From: an uncultured Prevotellaceae bacterium
Lineage (GTDB): Bacteria; Bacteroidota; Bacteroidia; Bacteroidales; Bacteroidaceae
Assembly: GCA_902781315.1 (NCBI GenBank)
Contig: CACZIT010000032.1
Coordinates: 1-47,294, forward strand
Length of the DNA stretch: 47,294 nucleotides
Direction: 5' to 3'
In this document: positions 41,001 through 47,294 of the stretch, in pieces
How the letters are laid out: every line of letters begins with the position of its first letter
Position numbering within the stretch: the stretch's first letter is position 1
The notes under the pieces: model-generated
The model's input: the letters and a program-made list of their open reading frames with translations, nothing else
The model's database searches: none
Told to the model about the DNA's origin: nothing
Program-made: the position numbers and the translations under genes

Positions 41001-41310
41001 GATTACCGATGTGCCCCGTGCCGTCTATGGCGACCCCATGGGCAACAGCCGCTTCAGCGACCGTTGGATTGAGGATGGCAGCTATCTGCGTCTGAAGACT
41101 CTCCGCCTCAACTACAAGGTGCCCGTGAGCCTCTCTTGGCTGCAGGGACTCCAGGTGTGGGCCGAGGCCAACAACCTCTTCACCGTCACCCGCTACCTGG
41201 GCAACGATCCCGAGTTCTCGGTTGCCAACAGCGTGCTCTATCAGGGCATCGATGCCGGCAATGTGCCCCTCGGTCGTACCTTCTCACTTGGATTGAAGAT
41301 TAATCTCTAA
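38011..41310 (+). CDS. SusC/RagA-family TonB-dependent outer-membrane transporter, second copy
   Basis: A protein of 1099 residues from the ATG at 38011 (MKRHLILS); the ATG two codons earlier (38005) is also possible. The signal peptide ends near AVAQ (residue 24) and is followed by an unusual charged linker with KKKAQVKKPQYP. The carboxypeptidase-regulatory-like domain is at about 52-130. The plug carries FIRGLSSLNANAQPLIVVDG and VMKNATALYGAKGGNGVIL. The barrel ends in FSLGLKINL. It differs clearly from the first SusC (different plug and linker), so it probably takes up another form of substrate. A SusD partner starts 45 bases downstream. Confidence 0.95.
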   Translation: MKRHLILSIGILMSMAVCLPAVAQDDDVEYAEDVQETVVKKKAQVKKPQYPTMDVKGVVIDAVSKEPLAGIQIQTLNDRNYAAMTNEKGEFTIKVPTFATALFVHAPRYLSQQVGIGTGDKVLRITMIADKFKAMYENGTNVAAMSQAMVNNTTAYSAETEIENNLGGDVHAINRSGGPGYGAAMFIRGLSSLNANAQPLIVVDGIVRDMQETRSTLHYGDYTNLFLNINPSDIEKIQVMKNATALYGAKGGNGVILITTKRGHSMATRIDANIGAGYVMLGRLPEMMDATQYRLYTTELLGSYPNYDKFEGDLKFLGTDPSKFYYNTYHNNTDWKDEVYRNAITQNYNINVQGGDDVGMYNLSLGYTTAQSTARKNDFNRLNVRFNTDIKVLEKLITRFDMSYAKINRDVFDNGTPEDFSEGPVSSPTLLGLIKSPFLNPYTYSNVTGKLTSTLYEADDYLTDLDEDLTLGNPTALLYNGEAINKNRVEMTNFNAVIAPRYEFSPNLTLSETFSYTLDRVSQRYYRPKGGMPLFLIDGIGRVQALVSTMFSKEISVVSDTRLQFTKQLGKHFVDAYGGFRLSSFSFDDNTPTGQRNSGTNDKQPNIDPNMAYINVEGIADAWKSLTWYANVDYNYRNRYFAQLAFSLESSSRFGENSSGLKLAGVKWGLFPSLQLGWALTNEAWFPKTDALNYFLLKAGYDISGNDDISNYAARTSFGVLKYLRNMTAAQLNNIGNDEITYEKTNRLNLGFKSYWLNNRLGVDFDYYINHTSNLLTLKSFDNPVAGINNYWSNGGSMDNTGFELTVTAKPVVTKDFNVELGASMGHYVNKVKSLPNDDKIYVGGKLDAQGYTSSIYGTNNIATIVGQSAGSFYGYRFEGVFASDAEAAAAGNNGYLYMLDNTGAHQNFKAGDAHFADLNGDGMISEADKTIIGNPNPDIYGNIFANIMWKNFTLSLGFNYSLGNDVFNYQRSILEGSSQFYNQTTAVVNRWRYEGQITDVPRAVYGDPMGNSRFSDRWIEDGSYLRLKTLRLNYKVPVSLSWLQGLQVWAEANNLFTVTRYLGNDPEFSVANSVLYQGIDAGNVPLGRTFSLGLKINL

Positions 41311-41323
41311 CTCTATTGTATGC

Positions 41324-41353
41324 AGTTAAAGAAGTCAAAGAAGTTAAAGAAGT
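41324..41353 (+). repeat. 9-bp repeat AGTTAAAGA before the second SusD gene
   Basis: Units AGTTAAAGA, AGTCAAAGA and AGTTAAAGA plus AGT. They fit a common unit with the reverse complement of the repeat at 8337-8372 (AGTTCAAGG). An in-frame upstream ATG at 41320 would translate it as a Lys-rich extension. Confidence 0.8.
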
Positions 41354-41355
41354 AT

Positions 41356-43263
41356 ATGAATATGAAAAAGAAAATTTTTATCATAGCAGCGCTCTGCGGC
41401 ATGTTCCTCTCTTCCTGCCAGGACATGCTTGAGACCGACTCAAACCGTCAGATCTTCGACCCTGAGCTCAACGAGAAGACCGACTCCATGTTCTACACCC
41501 TCGGCATTCTCAAGGGTGTCCAGCAGGCCATCGACCAGTACGTGCTCGTCAACGAAATGCGTGGCGACCTCACACAGGTCAACCAGTACACCGAGTCCGA
41601 CCTGCGTGCCCTGGCCAACTTCTCGGCCACTGCCGAGAACAAGTACGATTCGGCCTACGTGTTCTATCGCATCATCAACAACTGCAACTACTTCATTGCC
41701 CACCGCGACACCACCCTTCTCACCGGTAGCCGCAAGGTGGCCATCCCCGAGTATGTGCAGGCTCATAGCATCCGCGCCTGGGCCTACCTGCAGTTGGCCA
41801 AGATCTATGGCAGCGTGCCCTTCTACACCGACCCCATCACCAACATCAGCGATGCCAACGTCGTGCGCGACAAGAAGGACATCCGCGGCATCTGCGATGC
41901 CTTGGCTCCCGAGCTTGCCAAGTATTCCGGCCAGCCCGTGCCCACCTATGGCAACAACGTTGAAGTGGGTGAAACCAACCGTGGCCGCATGAAGATTGTC
42001 AACACGCGATACATGATGTTCCCCGTCGACCTCGTGCTGGGCGACCTCTATCTGGAGGCTGGCGACTACGCCCAGGCTGCCCACTACTACTTCACCTATC
42101 TGCACGACACCCAGACGCCGATGCTGCCCTACTACAACGAGCCGGCCTTCACCGCCGAGATTCGTCGCAAGCTCCCCAACGACATGCGCTACAACTTCGG
42201 CAACGGCGTCGACTGGATGGCCAACTTCACCATGAACTCGCCCAGCGGCATGATCACCTATGTGCCGATGGCCGTCAACAAGCTCAACGGACTCACCTCC
42301 GACCTGCCCCGCCTCTTCGGCTACGACTTCTACACCACCGAGTCCAGCTACACGCTCGCTGGTGGCAACGTCGTCTCCTCGCTCTATCTGCTGGAGCGCG
42401 AGATTGATGCCTCGCAGTCCTATCTCGACCTGGCCAATGCGCAGACCTACTACTACGTGCCCAGCACCGCCCTCACCGACAACAACAACGTGAAGTCGGT
42501 CGATATCGGCGACCTGCGCCGCTACTCTACGCTCAATTCTCACATCAGCAAGGAGGACTCCATCTTCTACGAGATGACCAAGTACGAGGGTGCCAACATT
42601 CCCATCTACCGCACGGCAACCGTCTATCTGCGTCTGGCCGAGGCCATCAACCGCATGGGCTATCCCGATGTAGCCTTCGCCATCCTGAAGGACGGTCTCA
42701 ACCGCGAACTGGCCACCAGCGGCCTCTATCTGTCGGCTGAGTCCTACGAGTTCCTGAGAACCACCATCCCCTTCTTCTCCGACGAGAACATCTCCAACTT
42801 CACGCTCAACACCGGCATCCACTCCTTCGGCAGTGGCTACACCCGCGGCGCCTTCTCGCCCTATCAGCTCGATTCCGAGATGGATCGTAAGGTGGCCGAG
42901 CTCAACGCGAAGTACGGCGAAGACTTCATCAAGCCCATCTACACCACTGTGGAAGTGTTCGATGAAGAGGGCAACCCCGTCCTCGACGAGGAAGGCAATC
43001 CCGTCACCGAGGTCGTGAAGAGCTGGCAGAAGCAGGACCTCATCAATGTCGTTGAAGATCTCATCTGCGACGAGTATGCACTCGAGCTCGCCTTCGAAGG
43101 CAACCGCTTCGGCGACCTCTGCCGCATTGCCCGCCACAAGAACGACGCCGGCACCTACGGCAGCGACTACGGCAGCCGCTGGCTGGCCGACAAGCTGGCC
43201 TACAAGCACCCCGCCGTCGACCTTACCAACCCGCAAAACTGGTACATGCCCTTCAGCAAGTAG
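41356..43263 (+). CDS. RagB/SusD-family nutrient-binding lipoprotein, second copy
   Basis: A protein of 635 residues from MNMKKKIFIIAAL at 41356 (41362 is also possible). The frame is open back to an ATG at 41320, but that part is a 9-bp tandem repeat giving LKKSKKLKK, so I exclude it. The lipobox is FLSSC (Cys21). Typical segments are AHSIRAWAYLQLAKIYGSVPFY and, near the end, ICDEYALELAFEGNRFGDLCRIARH. It should pair with the preceding SusC. A short acidic repeat, DEEGNPVLDEEGNPVTEV, lies at about residues 536-553. It is followed by a strong hairpin terminator, so it closes the main operon. Confidence 0.93.
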   Translation: MNMKKKIFIIAALCGMFLSSCQDMLETDSNRQIFDPELNEKTDSMFYTLGILKGVQQAIDQYVLVNEMRGDLTQVNQYTESDLRALANFSATAENKYDSAYVFYRIINNCNYFIAHRDTTLLTGSRKVAIPEYVQAHSIRAWAYLQLAKIYGSVPFYTDPITNISDANVVRDKKDIRGICDALAPELAKYSGQPVPTYGNNVEVGETNRGRMKIVNTRYMMFPVDLVLGDLYLEAGDYAQAAHYYFTYLHDTQTPMLPYYNEPAFTAEIRRKLPNDMRYNFGNGVDWMANFTMNSPSGMITYVPMAVNKLNGLTSDLPRLFGYDFYTTESSYTLAGGNVVSSLYLLEREIDASQSYLDLANAQTYYYVPSTALTDNNNVKSVDIGDLRRYSTLNSHISKEDSIFYEMTKYEGANIPIYRTATVYLRLAEAINRMGYPDVAFAILKDGLNRELATSGLYLSAESYEFLRTTIPFFSDENISNFTLNTGIHSFGSGYTRGAFSPYQLDSEMDRKVAELNAKYGEDFIKPIYTTVEVFDEEGNPVLDEEGNPVTEVVKSWQKQDLINVVEDLICDEYALELAFEGNRFGDLCRIARHKNDAGTYGSDYGSRWLADKLAYKHPAVDLTNPQNWYMPFSK

Positions 43264-43284
43264 TGGCATTCTGAATACCTGACC

Positions 43285-43344
43285 AATGGGGGATGAGGAA
43301 TCCGAAAGCCCGCAAGGCTCTCATTCCTTGTCCCCCATTTTTTT
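43285..43344 (+). terminator. Rho-independent terminator after the second SusD gene
   Basis: Arms AATGGGGGA (43285-43293) and TCCCCCATT (43331-43339) with an inner AGGAAT/ATTCCT pairing, followed by a T-run to 43344. It lies only 40 bases before the next ATG. No promoter is visible between, so the GH43 gene may be reached by partial read-through. Confidence 0.85.
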
Positions 43345-43383
43345 GTTTCCATCAACGTCAAAAAAACCATCTCTTTTCGTAAT

Positions 43384-46300
43384 ATGAAGAAATTCCTTCT
43401 CCTCATCAGTGTCCTGGCGACTGCACTCAGCGGCGCTGCCCAGAGCGTCACGCCGCTGGTCCACTTCGACTTCTCGTCGCTCACCGACGCCTCCGGCGCC
43501 CACACCGCCACCCTCTGCCAGGGAGCAACTCTCAGCCCCTATGCCGACGGCGGCCATGTGCTCAGCCTCGGCGCCGACGGCGGCTATCTCGACTTCGGCG
43601 AAGACTTCGGCGACGTCATCGCCTCCCTCGACGGCAGCTATGCCATCTCCCTGAACGTCTATCTGCCCGAGGACGCCGACCTTTCGGCCAACGGCAACTT
43701 CGTCTGGTGCTTTGCCCGCTCCTCGTCCGAAGGCTACCTCTTCTTCTCGGCCAAGGACTCGCGCTTCGCCATCACCCAGACCGACTACAGCGGCGAGCTG
43801 AGCATCACGGCCAAGAACCCCGTGCGTGTAGGCCAGTGGAACCACGTCGCCCTCGTCAGCCGTTCGCAGTCCGTGCGCCTCTACGTCAATGGCGTGTCGG
43901 CCTCCAAGACCATCCGCCTGCAGCCCAGCGAAGTGGGCCGCACCCTGCAAAACTTCCTCGGCCGCAGTTGCTACGACGGCGATGCCCCCCTGCGCAATGC
44001 CCTCTACAGCGACTTCCGCCTCTACAATCAGGATCTCTCCGCTTCCGAGGTGGGACGCCTCTCCCAACTCTCCAAGCGCCTCAATGCCTACGACGACTCC
44101 CTGCGCGTGGAGCGCCACATGAATGAGTTCACCCCGGGCAACCTGACCAACCTCAAGACCGACGTCTCCCTGCCCACCGTCTACCACGAGCTCACCATCG
44201 AGTGGACCTCGTCTGACAACGGTGTCATCACCGCCGAGGGCCACATCACGCGGCCCGTTGCCGGCAGCCCCGTCGCCACTGCCACCCTCACGGCCCATCT
44301 CTCCTGCGGCAGTCAGAGCATCGACCGCCAGTTCCCCGTCAGCGTGCTGCCCGAGCTCACCGACGAAGAACTCGTCCTGCAGGATGCTGCCGCCCTCCGT
44401 ATTCCCGGCCATCCCAACAACGTCTACACCGACCTCACGCTGCCCACCGTGTCTCCCGAGGGCTGCGTCGTCTTCTGGAAGTCGCAGGACCCCGAGTGGA
44501 TCAACGACCAGGGACGCGTTTTAAAGCTCCCTGAGGGCCAGAAACGCACCGTCACGCTCACGGCTACCGTCATCAAGGGAAAAGCCCGCCAGACGCGCGA
44601 TTTCGCCGTCACGCTCCACGAGCGCGAGCCCTACACCAACTATCTTTTCGTCTATTTCCCCTCCAACGACAACGAGAACCTCTACTACGCCCTCTCCAAC
44701 GACGGCTACAACTTCACCCCCATCAACCGCGGCCAGCCCGTCGTCAAGGCCGACACCATCGCCCTGAAGCGCGGCGTGCGCGATCCCCACATCCTGCGCG
44801 GCCCCGACGGCATGTTCTACATGGTCAACACCGACATGCGCTCTGCCGAGGGATGGTCCAGCAACCGCGGACTCGTGCTCATGAAGTCCAGCGACCTCAT
44901 CCACTGGCAGCACTCCACCGTCCACTTCCCCACGAAGTATCGCGGCACCATGTTCGAGAAGGTCACCCGCGTCTGGGCTCCCGAGACCATCTGGGACCCC
45001 GAGGCAGGCAAGTTCATGGTCTACTTCTCGCTCCTCACCAGCGACAAGAGCATCCCCTACGACAAGGACTTTTACTGCTATGCCAACGCCGACTTCACCG
45101 ACCTCGAGGGTGAGCCCGTCTATTTCTACGACCGCGGCTCGGCCACCATCGACATGGACATCGTCTACAACGAGTCCGACTCCCTCTATCACGGCTTCTA
45201 CAAGAACGAGGGCGAGGGCGGCATCTGCAAGGTCACGGCGCGCCATCTGACGGCCCGTCCCGGCGAGCCGCTCGGCAGCCAGTGGTCGGCTCCCTCGGGC
45301 ACACTCCAGCAGACCAACGTGGCCGTCGAGGGTGCCGGCGTCTTCAAGCTCATCAACCAAGACTCCTGGATTCTGATGTACGACTGCTATTCCAGCGGCT
45401 ACTACCAGTTCTGTGCCAGCCCCGACCTCGAGCACTTCACCGCCGTGAAGAACACCGCCACCAGCGGCATCTTCACGCCACGCCACGGCACCGTGCTCCC
45501 CATCACGCAGGCCGAGACCGAGGCCCTGCTCCATGCCTTCCCCTATGCCAAGGGCGACCTGCCCAAGCTGGCCGGTGCCCGCAACCCCCGCATCCATCAG
45601 AATCGCCTCGTCATCGAGGAGGGCGATGAGTCCACGGGAGGCGTGGGCAAGGTCTATATTCCCGTCGACCCAGGTACCGACCTCACCCAGTTCGACCCGC
45701 AGTTCTTCACCTCGCCCGCCGACGTCGTCTATCCCGAGGGACCACGCGACTTCTCCCGGGGTTCACAGTTCTATGGAGCTGGCGGCAATCCCCTCACCGC
45801 CCATCCCAGCACTCCCTACGATGTCATCGTAGAGCCTGTCGGCAACCCCGTGCTGCCCGACTTCCATGCCGACCCCGAGGTGCTCTTCTCCCAGAAGACA
45901 GGCCGCTTCTACCTCTATCCTACCACCGACGGCTATCCCTCCTGGGGTGGCTATTCGTTCGACGTCTTCTCCTCGCCCGACCTGCTCCATTTCACCAACG
46001 AGGGCACCATCCTCTCGCTGCAGCGAGGCCAGGACGTGCCCTGGGCTACGGGCAACGCCTGGGCACCCTGCATCGAGGAGAAGTTCTCTGATGGCAAGTG
46101 GCACTACTACTTCTACTTCAGCGGCCAGAACCCCTCCTACGGCAAGAAGACGCTCGGCGTGGCCGTCAGCGAAAGTCCCACCGGACCCTTCCGCGCCTCG
46201 TCGAAACCCCTCTTCACCTCCTCGGCTGCCGGCCAGATGATTGATTCCGACGTCTTCACCGACCCCCTCACCGGCCAGTCCTACCTCTACTACGGCAACG

Positions 46301-46986
46301 GACAGCTCTGCTACCGCCTGCTCTCCGACGACATGCTCTCCGTCGACGGCACCGAGTACGTCATCACCCCCACCGGCGGTTCGCTCTCCGACTACGCCTT
46401 CCGCGAGGGTGCCTACGTGTTCTTCCGCAACGGCATCTACTACTTCCTCTGGTCTGTCGACGACACCGGCTCCCCCAACTACCATGTGGCCTACGGCACC
46501 TCCACCTCCCCCACAGGCCCCATCCGCGTGTCGCGCCAGCCCATCGTCATCCTGCAGGATCCCGACCAGCTGATCTATGGCACCGGCCACTGCTCCGTGG
46601 TCTGCGTCCCCGGCACCGACGACTGGTATCTAGTCTACCACCGCATCAATCCCTCCTACCTCAGCAACGGTCCGGGCTACCACCGCGAGGTGTGTGTCGA
46701 CCGCCTCACGTTCAACGACGACGGCACCATCCAGCGCGTCATGCCCACCAACCGCGGCATCGACCCCGTCCAGATAGCCGATGTCGAAGGGCTCATCTCG
46801 GGCATCGAGGACCTTCAGCAGAACCCCGCCACCGGCGGTCGCCAGACCCTCAGCCACGGCGTGCGCTACTACTCCGCCTCCGGCAACAGCCTCGGTGCGC
46901 AGGCCCCCACCCGTCCCGGTCTCTACCTGCGTCAGGAGTCCCTGCCCAACGGCCGTTCGCGTGTCGTCAAGATGGTGGTGAAGTAG
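43384..46986 (+). CDS. Secreted protein with two GH43 catalytic domains
   Basis: A protein of 1200 residues with a signal peptide (MKKFLLLISVLATALSGAAQ). A LamG-like segment spans about 25-230, then two immunoglobulin-like stretches reach about 415. The first five-bladed GH43 domain has the triad Asp467 (VRDPH), Asp592 (IDMDIV) and Glu649 (VEGAGV). The second has Asp830 (HADPEV), Asp956 (IDSDVF) and Glu1008 (REGAYVF). Both triads are complete, so both domains are probably active. GH43 enzymes invert and cleave arabinose- or xylose-containing glycans. The C terminus ends in SRVVKMVVK, as in the secreted proteins upstream. It follows the operon after a terminator and gives it an enzyme; the exact substrate is not shown. 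Confidence 0.93.
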   Translation: MKKFLLLISVLATALSGAAQSVTPLVHFDFSSLTDASGAHTATLCQGATLSPYADGGHVLSLGADGGYLDFGEDFGDVIASLDGSYAISLNVYLPEDADLSANGNFVWCFARSSSEGYLFFSAKDSRFAITQTDYSGELSITAKNPVRVGQWNHVALVSRSQSVRLYVNGVSASKTIRLQPSEVGRTLQNFLGRSCYDGDAPLRNALYSDFRLYNQDLSASEVGRLSQLSKRLNAYDDSLRVERHMNEFTPGNLTNLKTDVSLPTVYHELTIEWTSSDNGVITAEGHITRPVAGSPVATATLTAHLSCGSQSIDRQFPVSVLPELTDEELVLQDAAALRIPGHPNNVYTDLTLPTVSPEGCVVFWKSQDPEWINDQGRVLKLPEGQKRTVTLTATVIKGKARQTRDFAVTLHEREPYTNYLFVYFPSNDNENLYYALSNDGYNFTPINRGQPVVKADTIALKRGVRDPHILRGPDGMFYMVNTDMRSAEGWSSNRGLVLMKSSDLIHWQHSTVHFPTKYRGTMFEKVTRVWAPETIWDPEAGKFMVYFSLLTSDKSIPYDKDFYCYANADFTDLEGEPVYFYDRGSATIDMDIVYNESDSLYHGFYKNEGEGGICKVTARHLTARPGEPLGSQWSAPSGTLQQTNVAVEGAGVFKLINQDSWILMYDCYSSGYYQFCASPDLEHFTAVKNTATSGIFTPRHGTVLPITQAETEALLHAFPYAKGDLPKLAGARNPRIHQNRLVIEEGDESTGGVGKVYIPVDPGTDLTQFDPQFFTSPADVVYPEGPRDFSRGSQFYGAGGNPLTAHPSTPYDVIVEPVGNPVLPDFHADPEVLFSQKTGRFYLYPTTDGYPSWGGYSFDVFSSPDLLHFTNEGTILSLQRGQDVPWATGNAWAPCIEEKFSDGKWHYYFYFSGQNPSYGKKTLGVAVSESPTGPFRASSKPLFTSSAAGQMIDSDVFTDPLTGQSYLYYGNGQLCYRLLSDDMLSVDGTEYVITPTGGSLSDYAFREGAYVFFRNGIYYFLWSVDDTGSPNYHVAYGTSTSPTGPIRVSRQPIVILQDPDQLIYGTGHCSVVCVPGTDDWYLVYHRINPSYLSNGPGYHREVCVDRLTFNDDGTIQRVMPTNRGIDPVQIADVEGLISGIEDLQQNPATGGRQTLSHGVRYYSASGNSLGAQAPTRPGLYLRQESLPNGRSRVVKMVVK

Positions 46987-47086
46987 GGCGGTGCAGTGTA
47001 AAAACTTTTGGTCGAAAATACCCAGTTAATTTTTAAAAATTCCCGACCGCAAAATATTTTTTCCGAAATACGCCCGTATTTCCGCA

Positions 47087-47128
47087 AAGTCTCTAACCCG
47101 TTGTCTGTCAGCTGGTTAGAGACTTTTT
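47087..47128 (+). terminator. Rho-independent terminator of the GH43 gene
   Basis: Perfect 12-bp arms AAGTCTCTAACC (47087-47098) and GGTTAGAGACTT (47114-47125), a 15-base loop, then Ts to 47128. Confidence 0.88.
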
Positions 47129-47158
47129 CGTTTCTCCACGCTTCTTCCCTCCCCTCTA

Positions 47159-47258
47159 AACCATAGGTTTCGGTCGCACAAACCATAGGTTTAGCCGCTC
47201 TATCTCTATGCTCTGTATGCTCTATCTCATAGCTTTGTATCGCAGAAACCATAGGTTT
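47159..47258 (+). repeat. AAACC-ATA-GGTTT palindrome cluster, second copy
   Basis: Three AAACCATAGGTTT-type palindromes around GCTCTATCTCTATGCT and AGCTTTGTATCGCAGAAACC. They are the counterpart of the cluster at 16576-16674. Confidence 0.75.
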
Positions 47259-47260
47259 GT

Positions 47261-47293
47261 AGCCCCCTAACATAGGGGGTTGGGGGTCTCGAG
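47261..47293 (+). repeat. Dispersed palindromic repeat, CCCCCTA/TAGGGGG family
   Basis: Arms CCCCCTA (47263-47269) and TAGGGGG (47273-47279) with a 3-base loop, then TTGGGGGTCTCGAG. It is the same element, in the same orientation, as at 8994-9026, and inverted relative to the units at 9085-9243. It directly abuts the AAACC/GGTTT cluster. Confidence 0.85.
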
Positions 47294-47294
47294 C

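Larger units (their letters stand above)
46987..47294. other. Intergenic end of the window, repeat-rich
   Basis: No gene is seen. The stretch holds a perfect small hairpin (GAAATACG-cc-CGTATTTC, 47065-47082), a terminator, the second AAACC/GGTTT palindrome cluster and the palindromic 33-base repeat at the very edge. Confidence 0.7.

Overview
The window looks like a chromosomal segment of a Prevotella-type member of the Bacteroidales. It carries two SusC/SusD outer-membrane pairs and lipoproteins with Bacteroidetes lipoboxes. Secreted proteins end in Prevotella or Por-type C-terminal tails. Promoters match the Bacteroidetes -33 TTTG / -7 TAnnTTTG pattern, often with 19-20 bp spacing. The tRNA lacks an encoded CCA end. 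There is no rRNA and no CRISPR array.

Left part (1-10 kb). At the left edge a small XRE-type regulator lies immediately before a gene that runs out of the window, next to a tRNA with CAU anticodon. Then come a membrane protein with a histone-like Lys/Thr/Ser tail, a convergent pair of genes for a secreted Gfo/Idh/MocA (GH109-like) oxidoreductase and L-serine ammonia-lyase, and a second, cytosolic Gfo/Idh/MocA paralogue. An exported S9 prolyl-oligopeptidase-family peptidase follows, trailed by two tandem deoxynucleoside kinases separated by a 41-bp tandem repeat.

Middle part (10-23.8 kb). A minus-strand cluster holds an RteC-like small protein, an M15 peptidase, an HU-family protein and a 33-residue 'smalltalk'-type protein. 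It is interrupted by a 337-bp MITE-like element. Two very large secreted proteins with helical and carbohydrate-binding-like segments are divergently transcribed from a 1-kb repeat-rich gap. A third large secreted protein, probably an alpha/alpha-toroid carbohydrate-active enzyme, follows.

Right part (23.8-47 kb). One long plus-strand operon runs fasciclin lipoprotein, SusC, SusD, three more fasciclin lipoproteins, SusC, SusD. After a hairpin terminator comes a secreted protein with two GH43 catalytic domains. This resembles a polysaccharide utilisation locus in which FAS1-domain lipoproteins occupy the place normally held by surface glycan-binding proteins. No local sensor (HTCS, SusR or ECF sigma/anti-sigma) is visible. 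The likely division of labour is surface capture and import by SusCD, presentation or adhesion by FAS1 proteins, and cleavage by the GH43 protein.

The intergenic DNA is unusual. At least three families of short palindromic repeats recur in it: CCCCCTA/TAGGGGG, CCGCAGGTC/GACCTGCGG and AAACC-TAT-GGTTT. Two micro-repeats (7 bp and 9 bp) are also present. Several repeats touch gene ends or starts.
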